A DNA stretch of 64,000 bases from Isoetes taiwanensis. Lineage: Eukaryota; Streptophyta; Lycopodiopsida; Isoetales; Isoetaceae. Under the pieces are notes generated by a model, which ran no database searches, was not told the origin of the DNA, and worked only from the letters and a program-made list of their open reading frames with translations. Of the stretch, positions 11,966 to 23,120 are shown in pieces (position 1 is the stretch's first letter; every line of letters starts with the position of its first letter). A program made the translations under genes and the position numbers. The stretch covers positions 18,366,677 through 18,430,676 of the forward strand of contig JAJEKV010000011.1 in NCBI GenBank assembly GCA_021234155.1. The letters run 5' to 3'.

Positions 11966-14900
11966 ATGATTATTGTCTCTTGGAATTTGCGCGGTATTAA
12001 GGGGGTCCTCAAAGGGGGCAGGGTCCTATCTATGATAGCTGATATCATATTACTACAGGAGCACAGACTCCCAGATTTTGAAGCCATGTCCATTGGGAGT
12101 TGGGTAGGAGGGGATTACTCATCTTTTAGCTGTGCTGCCCGGGGAACTAAAGGGGGAATATGTATTCTATGGAAAGGTCTGCAACATAAGTTTTAGTTTG
12201 CTGGCAGGGATGGCAGATGGCAAGATATGATATTTGAAATAAAGGGCTGTCAATGGAGGCTCTTCAATGTATATGCATCTAATGTTCCTGCTGAAAGAGC
12301 AGTGATGTGGAAGGAGATGGAAAGCTGGATAACCCAAAATGGTTGGGAGGGGGGAGGGGGGGATTGAGAATTTTATTCTTGGTGGTGATCTGAACATGAC
12401 AGATGTCTGGGACCAAAAGATAGGTTTGCACAGAAGTCTGGAAGAAAATGAAGAAGTTGCATGGAATTCCCTTTTAAACAACATCGGTCTCTCACTTGTA
12501 CCTCCCTCTAATGCTATTTTTTCTTGGTCAAATAAGCAAAAGGGGCAAGATAGGGTATATTGCCTACTTGACAGATTCTATATAGCCATTAAATCAGCGT
12601 GTTTTATGGATAAATGTTATGTGGAAGGCGAGCTCGCTTTCTCTCACTCGGATCATGTACCACAGAAGCTTGTTCTTGAAGGAGCCCCTACTATGAGGAA
12701 ACAAGGTAATGTTCCATTCAAATTCAATACGTCATGGTTAGGAAAAGAGGCATTTTGTAAACCATTTAGGGCTTCTTGGCCTCACTTTACAATCTTGAGG
12801 GCCTTCCTAGTATGAAAGTTTGAATAGAAAAAATTAAGCTTATGAAGCGATGGATAAAGGAGTGGGGTAAGAAGAGATTTATGGAATTTAGACGAGAAAA
12901 GGAAACTGTTTACAACCTTCTAAGGGAGGTCAAGCAGGAACTACTAGATCATCCTTATGACTTGGGAAAACAATCCAAAGAAGAGGAACTAGAAAGGAAA
13001 GCCAAGGCAATTGAGAAGGAGCAAGCTAGGGGAGCGGTTGTATGCTCCAAAACAAAGTGGTATATAGAGCTTGTCTGTGAGAACTCCAAATGCTTTTTTA
13101 GAATGGCGGGGGCAAGACTAGCAGAAAATAATATCTCAACAATCACAGATAATAGTCAGAATATGTTGGATGATCAAGATGAGATCAAAACATTCATAAA
13201 AAATAGCTTTCAGAACCAATTCACGGAGGATCCTAGGCCAGTGACATTTCAAGGCCGGATTTCCCAATGGATGAACAAGATGGATTGGTCGGTCAAAGTT
13301 ACAAGAAGATAACCAGGCCTTGATGCAGTATTTTGGAGACGCCGAGATATATAAAACCTTGTGCTCTTTGGCCTCATGTAAGTCTCTTGGTCCTGATGGC
13401 TTCCTTCTTGAATTTTATATAGAATTTTTGTGAAGGCGATGCAAGGGGCCCGATCTTCCTCTACACTACACCCCACCCTGGCTGCTGGGTTCATAACTCT
13501 CATTCCCAAAATACCAAGACCTTTGTTACTTTGTGAGTGGAGGCCTATTGCCTTGACCAATGTTATCATGAAAGGCATTGCCAACCGTGTAAAGCCTATT
13601 CTCAATGGGGTCATTGATAGAGAACAGTCATCTTACCTTTCAGGTAGGTACATTCTTGACAACTATATTGCAACAAGGGAAGGTTTACATTGGTGCAAAA
13701 CTTCGAAGCAGAAATGTGTTCTTATAAAGATGGATTTTTGGAAGGCTTACGACTCCCTTAGATGGGAAGGTTTGCAAGAGGTCACGAAATACATGGGATT
13801 CCAAACTGAATTCATTGCTCTCTTTATGCGCATGAACAAGCTTGCCTCTGCCTCGGTGCTCGTGAATGGTGAGCCTTCAGGTCTCTTTCATCTCCGAAAA
13901 GGAATAAGGCAAGGATGTCCATTAGCTCCTTATCTGTTTGTGATTATGGCCAGCCTTCTTACAAAAATGGTCAACTTCAAAGTAGAAGAAGGTGCAATGT
14001 CTGGATTGTCTCTTCCAGGTCAAGGTGGGAAGCTTACAATTATGCAGCATGCAGATGACACCTTCATGTTCCTTAGGTTTGATGACAACAGTTTCCAATC
14101 CTTTCATGATATTTTAGTTGCATTTAAGGATATCTCCGACATTGAACTCAATTCCAACAAAAGTTCTACCCTATGGGCTCTTGAAGGGGATATTGATCCA
14201 TGTGCTAAAGGATTTGGTTTCCCAGTGATGGCAACAAGAGAGACTGTTAAGCTCTTGGGTCTTCCACTATCTCTCTCGGATAGCATGAAGGGCCTGTGGT
14301 CCCCAATCTTAGACAGACTCAGAAAGAAAATGGGAATGTGGTCCGCTAAGGGACTATCAGTCTCTGGTAGAGTTAGGTGGCCAATGCTGTCTTTGCTGGC
14401 TCACATATCTACTTCTCATCAGTGATAGTAGCTCAAAAAAGTATATACAATCAGATACAAGTCATCATTAGGAAGTTTATTGGGGAGGCAATGCAAAAGT
14501 GGCATGGGCAGGGCTATGCCAGGATAAGAGAGATGGCGGGCTTGGATGTAAGGACCCTTTTATACATGCACAGGCACTTGCAGCCAAATTTGTTTGGCGT
14601 GCACTACATAATGACTCCTCCCCAGCTATGATATTCGTTAAACACTGGCTCGATCAATGCAAGCCATCACTTCCTAGGGACGAACTAGGGGCCTTCCTCT
14701 ATGATGCTAAACTAGCTCCAGGTATCTCCCCAGTGATGAGAAGGGTACTCCAGGCCTGGATGAAGGTACTATCGGTATGCTCCCAAGCTAATATTCCTAA
14801 TAAGGCTGGAAATATTAGTATCTTTTGGAATACACAAGTTTGGAACATGGAGGGTCTCCCTTTGGCCTTGGTCCATCCCCCATATTTGGGAAATGGAGAG

Positions 14901-15679
14901 AACAGGGAATTCAGTATCTACAACATTTATGGATGAATGGCAGATGGATATCCTGGACTAGATTCAAGTACAAGGTACAAAGGGCAAGGGAAGGAGACAG
15001 AAAGGTACTACGTGAGATTCTAGGTAATATCAAAGATTGCTCGAGTATTCCAGGGCCTAAGGAAATATGGTGGTGTGTTTGGAGTGAAAGGTACTGTGTG
15101 GCGAGTATCTATCGGGCTTTGTGTGGTGATGAAACTCCACTAACAGCAGAGGTCAGGATGGGGGTAACAACTATGGTTGCTAAGCTTCTCCTATCTAATT
15201 CATGGAAATCTATCTGCTCAAAGAAACTTCAGTTCTTTAGGTGGACTGCGCTTCAAGGAGGTCTCAGTACTAAACAAGTTTTACTTCGAAAAGGGATTGT
15301 GGCTGATGATATGTGCCCGTTGGGTTGCCAATCATGTGAGTCGTTCATGCATCTCCTCTTCTGTCCTAAGATTTATGAGTTCTGGTGCTGGGTTTCCCCG
15401 ATCTTAAGGATAGAGCTGGGCCATCTTGTATGGCTCGAGCTGCTCATTAGAACTGATAAATGTATAATTACTGCCTCCTTGACCAATGTGGCACTTTGGG
15501 TGGTATGGAGGCACAGATGCGATGTGGCATTAGGGGGGCAGGCTACTTCAGTGGCAAAACTAAAGAACCTCTTTAACATGGAAGTGGCTCTAATGGCCTT
15601 GTCCCACCATAGAAAGATGGATGTGGCGTACAATAAACAGTTGGATAGAGTAGGTAAAGTGGAAGGATTCTACAGCTAA
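11966..15679 (+). pseudogene. L1-type LINE ORF2 (endonuclease, RT, zf-RVT), broken
   Basis: It starts IIVSWNLRGIKG, the first motif of the apurinic-like endonuclease, with LLQEHR, GGDLNM (about 12380) and FSHSDH (about 12645) in order. The reverse transcriptase lies at 13430-14425: LIPKIPRP, WRPIALTNV, GIRQGCPLAPYLF and the catalytic box HADDTFMF (about 14050-14073), where the usual F/YADD is HADD. A zf-RVT zinc-binding region is read at 15200-15400 (FFRWTALQGGLSTKQVLL, then C and H residues MCPLGCQSCESFMHLLFCP). At least five frame changes and stops break it. In life it would nick target DNA and prime reverse transcription there. Confidence 0.9.
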
Positions 15680-16030
15680 TTCAGATGTTAATGGATGGAT
15701 GAAGAAGATCCAACCCCTTCATATTGATAGTGGGATCCATATTCTTGGTATTTAAATATCTTATACGCCCTGAAACCCTTTGGTGTGTGGAAATTGGATT
15801 TGCCCACCCTATAGTTACCTGCCTTTGCGGAGAAGACGGTGATATTTCCCTATAGTACCCACATGCAGGGAAGAAGAGTAGGTATTCCAGTAGTACATTC
15901 ACACCTAGTCTGATGGGCAAGTAACGTACAACTTCTCTGTCTGTCCCATTGAGGGGGCTCTTTGTAAATTTTCTATCTACAATAATAATATACTCCTACC
16001 TTCAAAAAAGAAATAAAAAAATAAAATGGA
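15680..16030 (+). mobile_element. 3' untranslated end and A-rich tail of the L1 element
   Basis: The stretch after the zf-RVT region has no frame and ends in an A-rich tail (ttcaaaaaagaaataaaaaaa, 15995-16030), as expected for an L1 3' end. I did not find a convincing target-site duplication. Confidence 0.6.
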
Positions 16031-16621
16031 AATGGTGTGTTATATAAAATGGGACATCCATTGAAAAGGGCCCTACGTATTGTACAGTCATGTTTAAGCC
16101 AACCTTAAATCATCGCTAAGTCCACAAAAACTCCCATTTGTTTGTGATGTGGCTGTAACATGATAAGGTTCGCAAAAGATCTTTCTATGGTTTTTTTTAA
16201 GGATTGGGTGAGGGTTTTATGGTTTGGATTTGGCTTTTTTCCTTTTTGTTAGTGATTAATTTTAGTCAGATAAACCAGGGAGATACTCTTATTCTAATGT
16301 GTTCATAAAAATAAATGTAAAAAACGCCAGCCACATAATAAACGATAGACCTCAGAATTAAATTCTGAGCCGCACACGTGTCATTGAATTAAATCAAACT
16401 TCAACCTGTGTTGTGCACATGCAAGCTGCCAAGAAATGCAAGTTGTCAACAAAAGTATTTGTAAGATGCAACTGTAATGTAGATTCATTAAACAATATGC
16501 ACGTAAACATTCTTAACCAACAAGCAATAACATATACATGAACACTGTCTAACCATCCGCAATATCCATTCATAACCCAGATAGTTATAGCTTCTCGGGT
16601 ATGAAGCATCCTATTCATACA
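16031..16621. other. No gene recognised
   Basis: AT-rich sequence between the L1 tail and the first Replitron-like fragment. It has only a short minus-strand frame (16394-16618) without known motifs. Confidence 0.4.
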
Positions 16622-16626
16622 ACAGT

Positions 16627-17124
16627 CTATTCATAGTTTACTTTAGGTGCTATTGACAGTGTGTAAATACCACTGGAGAGCATTCTCGTAACCGTGTAGC
16701 CCAAGCTACCAATCCTCTGTTTCCTGCCATGATGAAAGCGGCGTGCATGAAGAAGGATATTTTGCCTCTGAAGTACAACACAATTCTTCGTTTCTGTTCG
16801 CCTGTGCCTCTTTTTTCCTTGGTTCCCATCCTGCTCCAGAATCTTCAGAGCAGCATCCGGCTCAAGCCCAAGCGCCTTCTCATCCTGATCTCGGATTTTC
16901 AAGGCAACAAAGGGCTCAGACGGCACCTCAACAAAGCCGCCTCTGTGAGAAATTGTGCCACACTCTAGCCCAATCGAATCCTTCATATACTTGGAAGCAG
17001 CAGCTGAGCTCCTCTCAGGTGGCCGTCCTTGCTCGTCCAAACAAAAATGTGAAGCAGACATGCAAAAATCCGAAGCAGACACCATACCTACAGGAGCCCT
17101 CGCTGATAAGGCGCTCGCTGCCAT
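16627..17124 (-). pseudogene. Replitron-like transposase C-terminal fragment, copy 1
   Basis: The 165-codon minus frame ends in TKNCVVLQRQNILLHARRFH followed by HGRKQRIGSLGYTVTRMLSS and YTLSIAP. This aligns with TKNLVVLDNKNLLNRAAHF...YTLARMIRSGKFTLS of the transposase pseudogene at 27092-28617: shared TKN, VVL, N-LL, F--HG, YT--RM--S and TLS. The upstream half of this frame resembles nothing I recognise, and no HUH motif is present. Copies 2 and 3 lie in the inverted repeat to the right. Homology to the 28-kb frame is read from the sequence; the name follows from that frame's identity. Confidence 0.55.
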
Positions 17125-17286
17125 CGCTGCCCTCCTCTGAGCAAATCCGGAAACATGAATCCCGCTGGAGCAAATTCGGATGGAGGAAATTCGGAATCTG
17201 GACCACGTTGCAGATCACCACCCATTCCCTGTGTCGCCCAAAATTGCCTAGGAACTCGGCCCCTGCCAGGCTCTCACCAACTGTAA

Positions 17287-18126
17287 GGCAGGCGACAGAA
17301 GCAGACGCCTTCTGAGTTCTCCGGCCGCGTGGAGATGCGGAGCCCGATCTGCACATGGTTTCCAGATTTGGTGGAGCGGGATGGCAAATCCGGATTCGAG
17401 GATGGGTGCTTCTATATGTTTAGTTCTGCAGAATGAGGATAGCGATGGTAGAGAGCGGGATCATCAACACAGCCTCTTGCAGAACCAGAACTGTTCCAGT
17501 CAGCAGGTAAGAACAGAGATGAAGAGCCACTTTAGTTTGTAGGTAGCATGCTCGTTGGAACTTCTGCCATCGCTTATGCGCCAGATGATCTGGTGAACCC
17601 GTAGGATCTATGTAGAACTCGCTTAAGGTCTTATAGCTTGCCAAAAATTTGCAAAATTTTTCTGTCTTTTTCTTACCTTGTCATATGTGAAAGTATATTT
17701 TGAATGGTTGCATCGCAATTGCACTGATTGTTCTTGCTCTTGGAAGGAGATGCAGGCTTGAGCCAGATGCTGGTCCGAAGATTTTGGAGCAGGATGGGAA
17801 GGGGAAAAAAAGGAGGCAAAGGCTAACAAAAACGAAGAATTATGGTGTACTGCACAGGCAAAACATCCTTCTTCATGCACGCCACTTTCATCATGGCAAG
17901 AAGGAGAGGATTGCTACCTTGGGCTATACGCTTACAAGAATGCTCTCTAGTCGTGCTTACACACTGTCAATGACACCTAAATTATGAATAGGCCGCTTTC
18001 GTTTTGCCTGTTGCTTGTTGGTTAAGTAGCGTTTATATATGTATTGTCTTATGAATCTGGATTATGATTCCATCTTACAAATGTTGCCTACTGAATCTAG
18101 ATTATGGTTTTATTCAATAATGGTCT
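17287..18126 (-). repeat. Left arm of ~840-bp inverted repeat
   Basis: Near-identical reverse complement of 18342-19181. The inner end is aataatggtct next to a 215-bp spacer, and the outer end is ggcaggcgacagaagcag. Differences are scattered single bases and small indels, so the duplication looks fairly young. Confidence 0.9.
17700..17987 (+). pseudogene. Replitron-like C-terminal fragment, copy 2
   Basis: The plus-strand frame ends HRQNILLHARHFHHGKKERI then ATLGYTLTRMLSSRAYTLSM, nearly the same as copy 3 on the opposite strand and about three-quarters similar to copy 1. It lies inside the left arm of the inverted repeat. There is no HUH or YxxK motif, so the protein would lack an active site. 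Confidence 0.5.
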
Positions 18127-18341
18127 ATGGGCGCATGAGCAGAGCTTCCTACTATTCTATATTCTGTTTTATACTACGTGTTTTTCACAGTAATAATGTT
18201 CAACATAACCTGTTTTGCAATGTAAAGTATTGACAGTAAGAATGTTGCACTCTATTATCACATATATGACAGTAATAATGTAAAGTGTTGTTGTTTTTTG
18301 GTGGTGACAAGTGTATGGCCCTTGTTTTTACAATAATGCAG
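18127..18341. other. Spacer between the inverted-repeat arms
   Basis: 215 bp of AT-rich sequence, the loop of the palindrome. No frame or motif seen. Confidence 0.7.
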
Positions 18342-19181
18342 AGACCATTATTGAATAAAACCATAATCTAGATTCAGTAGGCAACATTTGTAAGATGGAA
18401 TCATAATCCAGATTCATAAGGCAATACATATATAAACACTGCTTAACCAACAAGCAACAGGCAAAACGGAAGCGGCCTGTTCATAATTTAGGTGTCATTG
18501 ACAGTGTGTAAGCACGACTGGAGAGCATTCTTGTAAGCGTATAGCCCAAGGTAGCAATCCTCTCCTTCTTGCCATGATGAAAGCGGCGTGCATGAAGAAG
18601 GATGTTTTGCCTGTGCAGTAGACCACAATTCTTCGTTTCTGTTAGCCTTTGCCTCTTTTTTTTTCCCTTCCCATCCTGCTCCAAAATCTTCGGACCAGCA
18701 TCCGGCTCAAGCCCGCATCTCCCTCCAAGAGCAAGAACAATCAGTGCAATTGCGATGCAACCATTCAAAATATACTTTCACATATGACAAGGTAAGAAAA
18801 AGACAGAAAAATTTTGCAAATTTTTGGCAAGCTATAAGACCTTAAGCGAGTTCTACATAGATCCTACGGGTTCACCAGATCATCTGGCGTATAAGCGATG
18901 GCAGAAGTTCCAACGAGCGTGCTACCTACAAGCTAAAGTGGCTCTTCATCTCTGTTATTACCTGCTGACTGGAACAGTTCCGGTTGTGCAAGAGGCTGTG
19001 TTGATGATCCCGCTCGCTGCCATCGCTATCCTCATTCTGCAGAACTAAACATATAGAAGCACCCATCCTCAAATCCGGATTTGCCATCCCGCTCCACCAA
19101 ATCTGGAAACCATGTGCAGATCAGGCTCCGCATCTCCACGCGGCCGGAGAACTCGGAAGGCGTCTGCTTCTGTCGCCTGCT
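18342..19181 (+). repeat. Right arm of ~840-bp inverted repeat
   Basis: Partner of 17287-18126. Part of it (from about 18475) also matches, in direct orientation, the sequence at 16622-16870, so three related copies exist. If transcribed through, the two arms would form a long double-stranded RNA. Confidence 0.9.
18481..18768 (-). pseudogene. Replitron-like C-terminal fragment, copy 3
   Basis: The minus-strand frame ends with LLHARRFHHGKKERIATLGY and TLTRMLSSRAYTLSM, mirror partner of copy 2 in the other arm of the inverted repeat. Only the C-terminal 50 or so residues are like the transposase at 27-28.6 kb. Confidence 0.5.
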
Positions 19182-19184
19182 GTT

Positions 19185-19297
19185 ATGTGGAATGGCAAAA
19201 GGGAGGCGATTCTTGCCTGAGCAGGGCAAGCTGGCTACTGCCAGCAGCCGGGAGCGCCGTGCTCTGGCAAGAATCGCCGAACTTTTGCCATTCCACA
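19185..19297. repeat. Imperfect hairpin, ~32-nt arms
   Basis: tgtggaatggcaaaag...gcgattcttgcc (19185-19216) is the near-exact reverse complement of ggcaagaatcgcc...cttttgccattccaca (19266-19297). The loop is about 50 nt. It sits directly outside the right arm of the large inverted repeat. It could be a miniature element or small-RNA hairpin; sequence alone does not decide. Confidence 0.6.
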
Positions 19298-19339
19298 ACG
19301 TCAAGGAAAGGCAGCACATGATCAGGCTATGGCTTCAAA

Positions 19340-19600
19340 TCCATAACAGGCAAATTTCAAGCTTCAAATCCGGCTATATGCTTCAGATTTCGAGCTTCAA
19401 ATCCGACTATATGCTTCAAATTTCAAGCTCAGATGATCCAGAGATGTTCAGGTTTTAAGCTCTTGAGATTTTGGGGATATCAAGCTCTTGCGATTGATTT
19501 TTGTATTTGGACTTGCCGATTTCAAGCTTTCTTGTCGATTTCAAGCTTTCTTGACGATTTCCTGCCGATTTCAAGCTTTCTTGCGATGGTTTTATGCTTT
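19340..19600. repeat. Short tandem repeats based on gatttcaagcttt / gcttcaaatccg
   Basis: About two copies of a ~36-nt unit containing gcttcaaatccg-ctatat are followed by three to four copies of a ~20-nt unit gatttcaagctttcttg. The copies share the core tttcaagct, so both blocks probably derive from one seed. Confidence 0.65.
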
Positions 19601-20338
19601 AGGCCCTTGCAGATTCAACTACGGCAATGCTTTAGGCGTGCAGGTAACTGGGTCCAACCGGTCGTCACAGAATGGTGTTGCGATTTGTCATTCTGGGATA
19701 GAATGATTGCCACATGGCAGTCCACCATTGGAGCATAAAGGGCTAAAAAAACACCACCACAACCATTGGAAATAAAACGTACGGCCACGGCCTTTTTGGA
19801 ATTCTAAAATTAAAACCAGGCATCCATAAGGTTCCCAAATGATTAAGTTACTAAGGTTTTGGCAATGGTGGGCCGACATATGGGGGTTAGGGTTTTGGCA
19901 AAAATAATTTGGGCCTTGTCTAATGTTGGCTGTTGGAAACGCGTGGCGGTTGCGGTCCGAGCATGGCGGGAAGCCAGAAGCCAGAAGCCGCCACAAGCTT
20001 CTCAGCCGCAGAGGTACTCAGCTCCGGCATGCTTCTCTGAGTTCTTTGCAGGGGAAAACGCCATAGCCATGGCGGCCATAGCTACGGCCTGTAGGCTGCA
20101 TCTGAGGTCTACATTGGAGCGCCATGTCGCCCCTGAGTGGTTGCATCTCCAGCCGGCTCCCCATGACCGTGCTTTCCCTATTTAATCTGCAAATAGGCCT
20201 TCTTGTTTTTCTTTTTGTTTCTCCTTTTCCTTATTGTGCATGGACGCCCTTTGTGGAAGCTTCTTCGCCATCCTTCTTTCAGGTTTCTAAGATATGCACT
20301 TGCGGGAATGCAGTACATGGGAATGCAGTACATGTGAC
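19601..20338. other. No gene recognised
   Basis: Short frames only. A small tandem duplication of gggaatgcagtacat lies at about 20305-20335. Confidence 0.4.
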
Positions 20339-20710
20339 GTGTTCACTTTTGTTCCCTCTTATGTGATTGTGTTGTCCTCTGGTCATAGTCTGCTGGTGTA
20401 CAGATGTGTTGCGCAGGGACGTGCTTTGTGAAACGTTCTTGTTGTGAGCTGAGCACTTTGGTTAAGTGTGTGTCTGCCAACGTAATATATATGAGCTCTT
20501 GACTTTCATTGACTCTTATGATACTGTGTATGTGTTGCTGTTTTCCAGTTCTGGTTATAGTCTCCTTGTGTACAAACGTTTTCAGCAGGGATGCTCTTTG
20601 TGAAACGCTGTTATTCTGAGCTCTCCATTTACGTTAACTGTGTATGTGGCAATGTAATGTATGGCTCTTGTTCACTTCAGTTCACTGTTATGTGACTGTG
20701 CATGTGTTGA
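20339..20710. repeat. Diverged ~165-bp tandem repeat, a little over two copies
   Basis: Copies start near 20339, 20498 and 20668 with ttcac/ctttca...tcttatg-ga-tgtg. They share gtgtacaaa/gatg, agcagggatgctctttgtgaaacg, tgagct and acgtaat/aatgtaatgtatggctc in the same order. Non-coding. Confidence 0.6.
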
Positions 20711-21189
20711 AAATACAATCTTATCACCTTCACTATTTGTTTGTATGGATGAAAGTATTGGTTGTATGTATGTACGTAGAAAGGCCGTATGGGGTGCGCG
20801 GGTGTCTACGGGGGTCTGATGTGGAAATTCCACAACCCTTGATCTGGCACATTCATGGAATAATTCTTCGATCCAATGGTCGAAAAAAAGAAATAAGGAT
20901 AGAGCACAACTCTAAATTGGTTTAAACACGACTGCAGAACAATTTTTTCAAGAGCAAAATAAGCGGGGCCATTCGTTGCCACAATTGCCAGCAACTCGGT
21001 GGCCGCCTCATAGGATTTGGCATTCCTCTTATGGCAACGGAGTTTAGGGTTGCACATTTGAAGCACTTTTCAAGACAAACAAGATTCGTTGGATGACTGT
21101 CCTGAAAATTGAGGTATTGATCAAGCAGTCCTAATTCTTTCCTTCATTCCTGGAGCTTAGCAATTTGTCAGAAGAGTAAAATTCTGGAT
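20711..21189 (+). promoter_or_regulatory. Region upstream of the thioesterase gene
   Basis: 480 bases containing the presumed promoter and 5' UTR. I see no clear TATA box close to the start codon, so no element is called. Confidence 0.3.
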
Positions 21190-23120
21190 ATGGCGATTTT
21201 TGTTAGAAGCACCAGACCTTTTTATTTCCGCTTCATCGCTCACCCCTCTCCATTTTCCTTCCGTCATCATAGTTCTTTCTCTGAAGATACAGATGAAAGA
21301 ATCAACAAATCGACAACTTCTGGTAATTGGCAGACGACTATAGATCCTCTGCAAATAGAACAGAAGTCTGATATTCCAGTGTTCTCAACGGCTACAATGC
21401 CACAGGAGGTGGCTTCTGATTCTGTCAAAGAGGGAAATAAACCTCTTAGCCTTTGGCCTGGGGTTTATCGATCTCCTGTTACAGCGGCTTTGTGGAATGC
21501 AAGATCTAGCATTGTCCAGAAAGCTTGGAATGTGGTAAACGGTGTGACTTCTCCAGAATTGATAACCAGGACATGTCAGGATAGCAGACTGAGTGTCATA
21601 TATAAGTTTAGTACTGATCTTGCCCTAAGAGAGCAATATCGGAGCCCTTGGAATGCAATTCGAATTGGAAAACTGCTTGAGGATTTGGATGCTCTGGCTG
21701 GCACAATCTCGTTGAAGGTAAGGCAGTTTCTTTTCTACCTTTCCTTTGAAATTTTTTCAAATGTCAACATGGACGGAAGGCACAAATGCTCCCGTTTGTC
21801 ATTATAAAAGGCTGGTTTTAATTAAATAATCTATTGTTATGCCGGTTCATACATCATTATGTTATAGTGTGCCTTTGCTGATGTTTACGTTGGCAATTGT
21901 GTGTTGGTAGCACTGTTCAGGTGCTGATGATACAATAAGGCCACTGATGTTAGTGACAGCATCTGTAGACAAGATCAGCTTGAAAAGGCCATTAAAGCTT
22001 GATATTGATCTTAGGTTGGCTGGAGCAGTTGCATGGGTTGGTAATTCATCAATGCAGGTCCGAATGGAAGTTATTCAACCAGCTGAAGGTTTCTTTCAGA
22101 ACTTTATTCTTGGCTATTTTTCATACTGTCTGGTTATGATTATTGAATGGTTTATGTGTTGATTTATTGTGTTTATTTGATGGTGACAAGTTTGATGTAT
22201 TGGCAGTTAGAGATGATGATACCGCTATTGCGGTTGTTGCAAATTTTACTTTTGTGGCACGAGATCCTGATACAAACAAAGCTGCACGTATAAATTACTT
22301 AGCTCCAGAAACAGAGAAAGAAAAGGAGTTATTTGCAATTGCTCAAGCGAATGATATGCGACGGAAACAAAAAAGATTGCAGAAGCATGAAACATTTAAT
22401 GGGCAACACGGTTTATTGTATCAGAAAAGGTTACAAGATTTGCTTACAGAAGGACGTATGCTGGTAGAGTTGCCGGCTTTAGCAGATAGGAATAGCATTT
22501 TGATACGTGAAACGCGATTGGAGAATGCAATCACCTGCCAACCTCAACAAAGGAACTTGCATGGGCGCATATTTGGAGGATTTCTTATGCGGAGGGCTTT
22601 CGAGTTAGCATTCTCAACATGCTATGTATTTGGTGGTCACAGACCAGTGTTTCTTGATATTGATCATGTTGATTTTCTGAGACCTGTAAGCTGACTTGTT
22701 TCTATACGTTATTTAGGCCGCGGTAGTATTAATTTGAATGTGTGTTCTAAAATAGGTGGATGTTGGCGATCTCCTGCGTTTCAAATCTTGCGTCTTGTAT
22801 ACAGAACGTGAAAATATTAAAGAACCTCTTATTCATGTGGAAGTAGTAGCAGTTGTTACACGGCCAGAATCGCGCTCCAGTGAGGTACATCCCTACTTCT
22901 TTGTGTTAAAACTTCCAACCACTTATTTGTTTCTTGTATTTTAACTCATTGCAATACTCGCATGTCTCAGGTTTCCAATACTTTCTACTTTACATTTACT
23001 CTTGATGCTGAAAGTTTGAAATCTGATAATTTGACTGTCCATAAAGTTCTCCCTGCAACTGAAGAAGAAGCCCGCAGGTGCATTGCACGATATGATGCAG
23101 ATCATTGCGATGAGCAGTGA
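21190..23120 (+). CDS. Acyl-CoA thioesterase, ACOT9-like, mitochondrial (5 exons)
   Basis: Exons 21190-21717, 21911-22088, 22207-22685, 22756-22884 and 22971-23120 join in frame with GT/AG borders to 487 residues. Residues 1-40 are rich in Arg, Ser, Phe and His with almost no acids, like a mitochondrial presequence. The family has two HotDog folds: the first falls in about residues 130-260 (TASVDKISLKRPLKLDIDL), and the second, from about 350, shows NLHGRIFGGFLMRRAFELAF (His354). Such enzymes hydrolyse fatty acyl-CoA to free acid and CoA in mitochondria or plastids. The end ATEEEARRCIARYDA is typical of the family. Introns are 70-193 bp. No break was seen, so this is likely a working gene. 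The substrate range cannot be read from sequence. Confidence 0.9.

Noticed and set aside
17700-18768. Two divergent genes with a shared bidirectional promoter in the 215-bp spacer
   Set aside because: The frames are mirror copies made by the inverted repeat, begin within unrelated sequence and lack any active-site motif.
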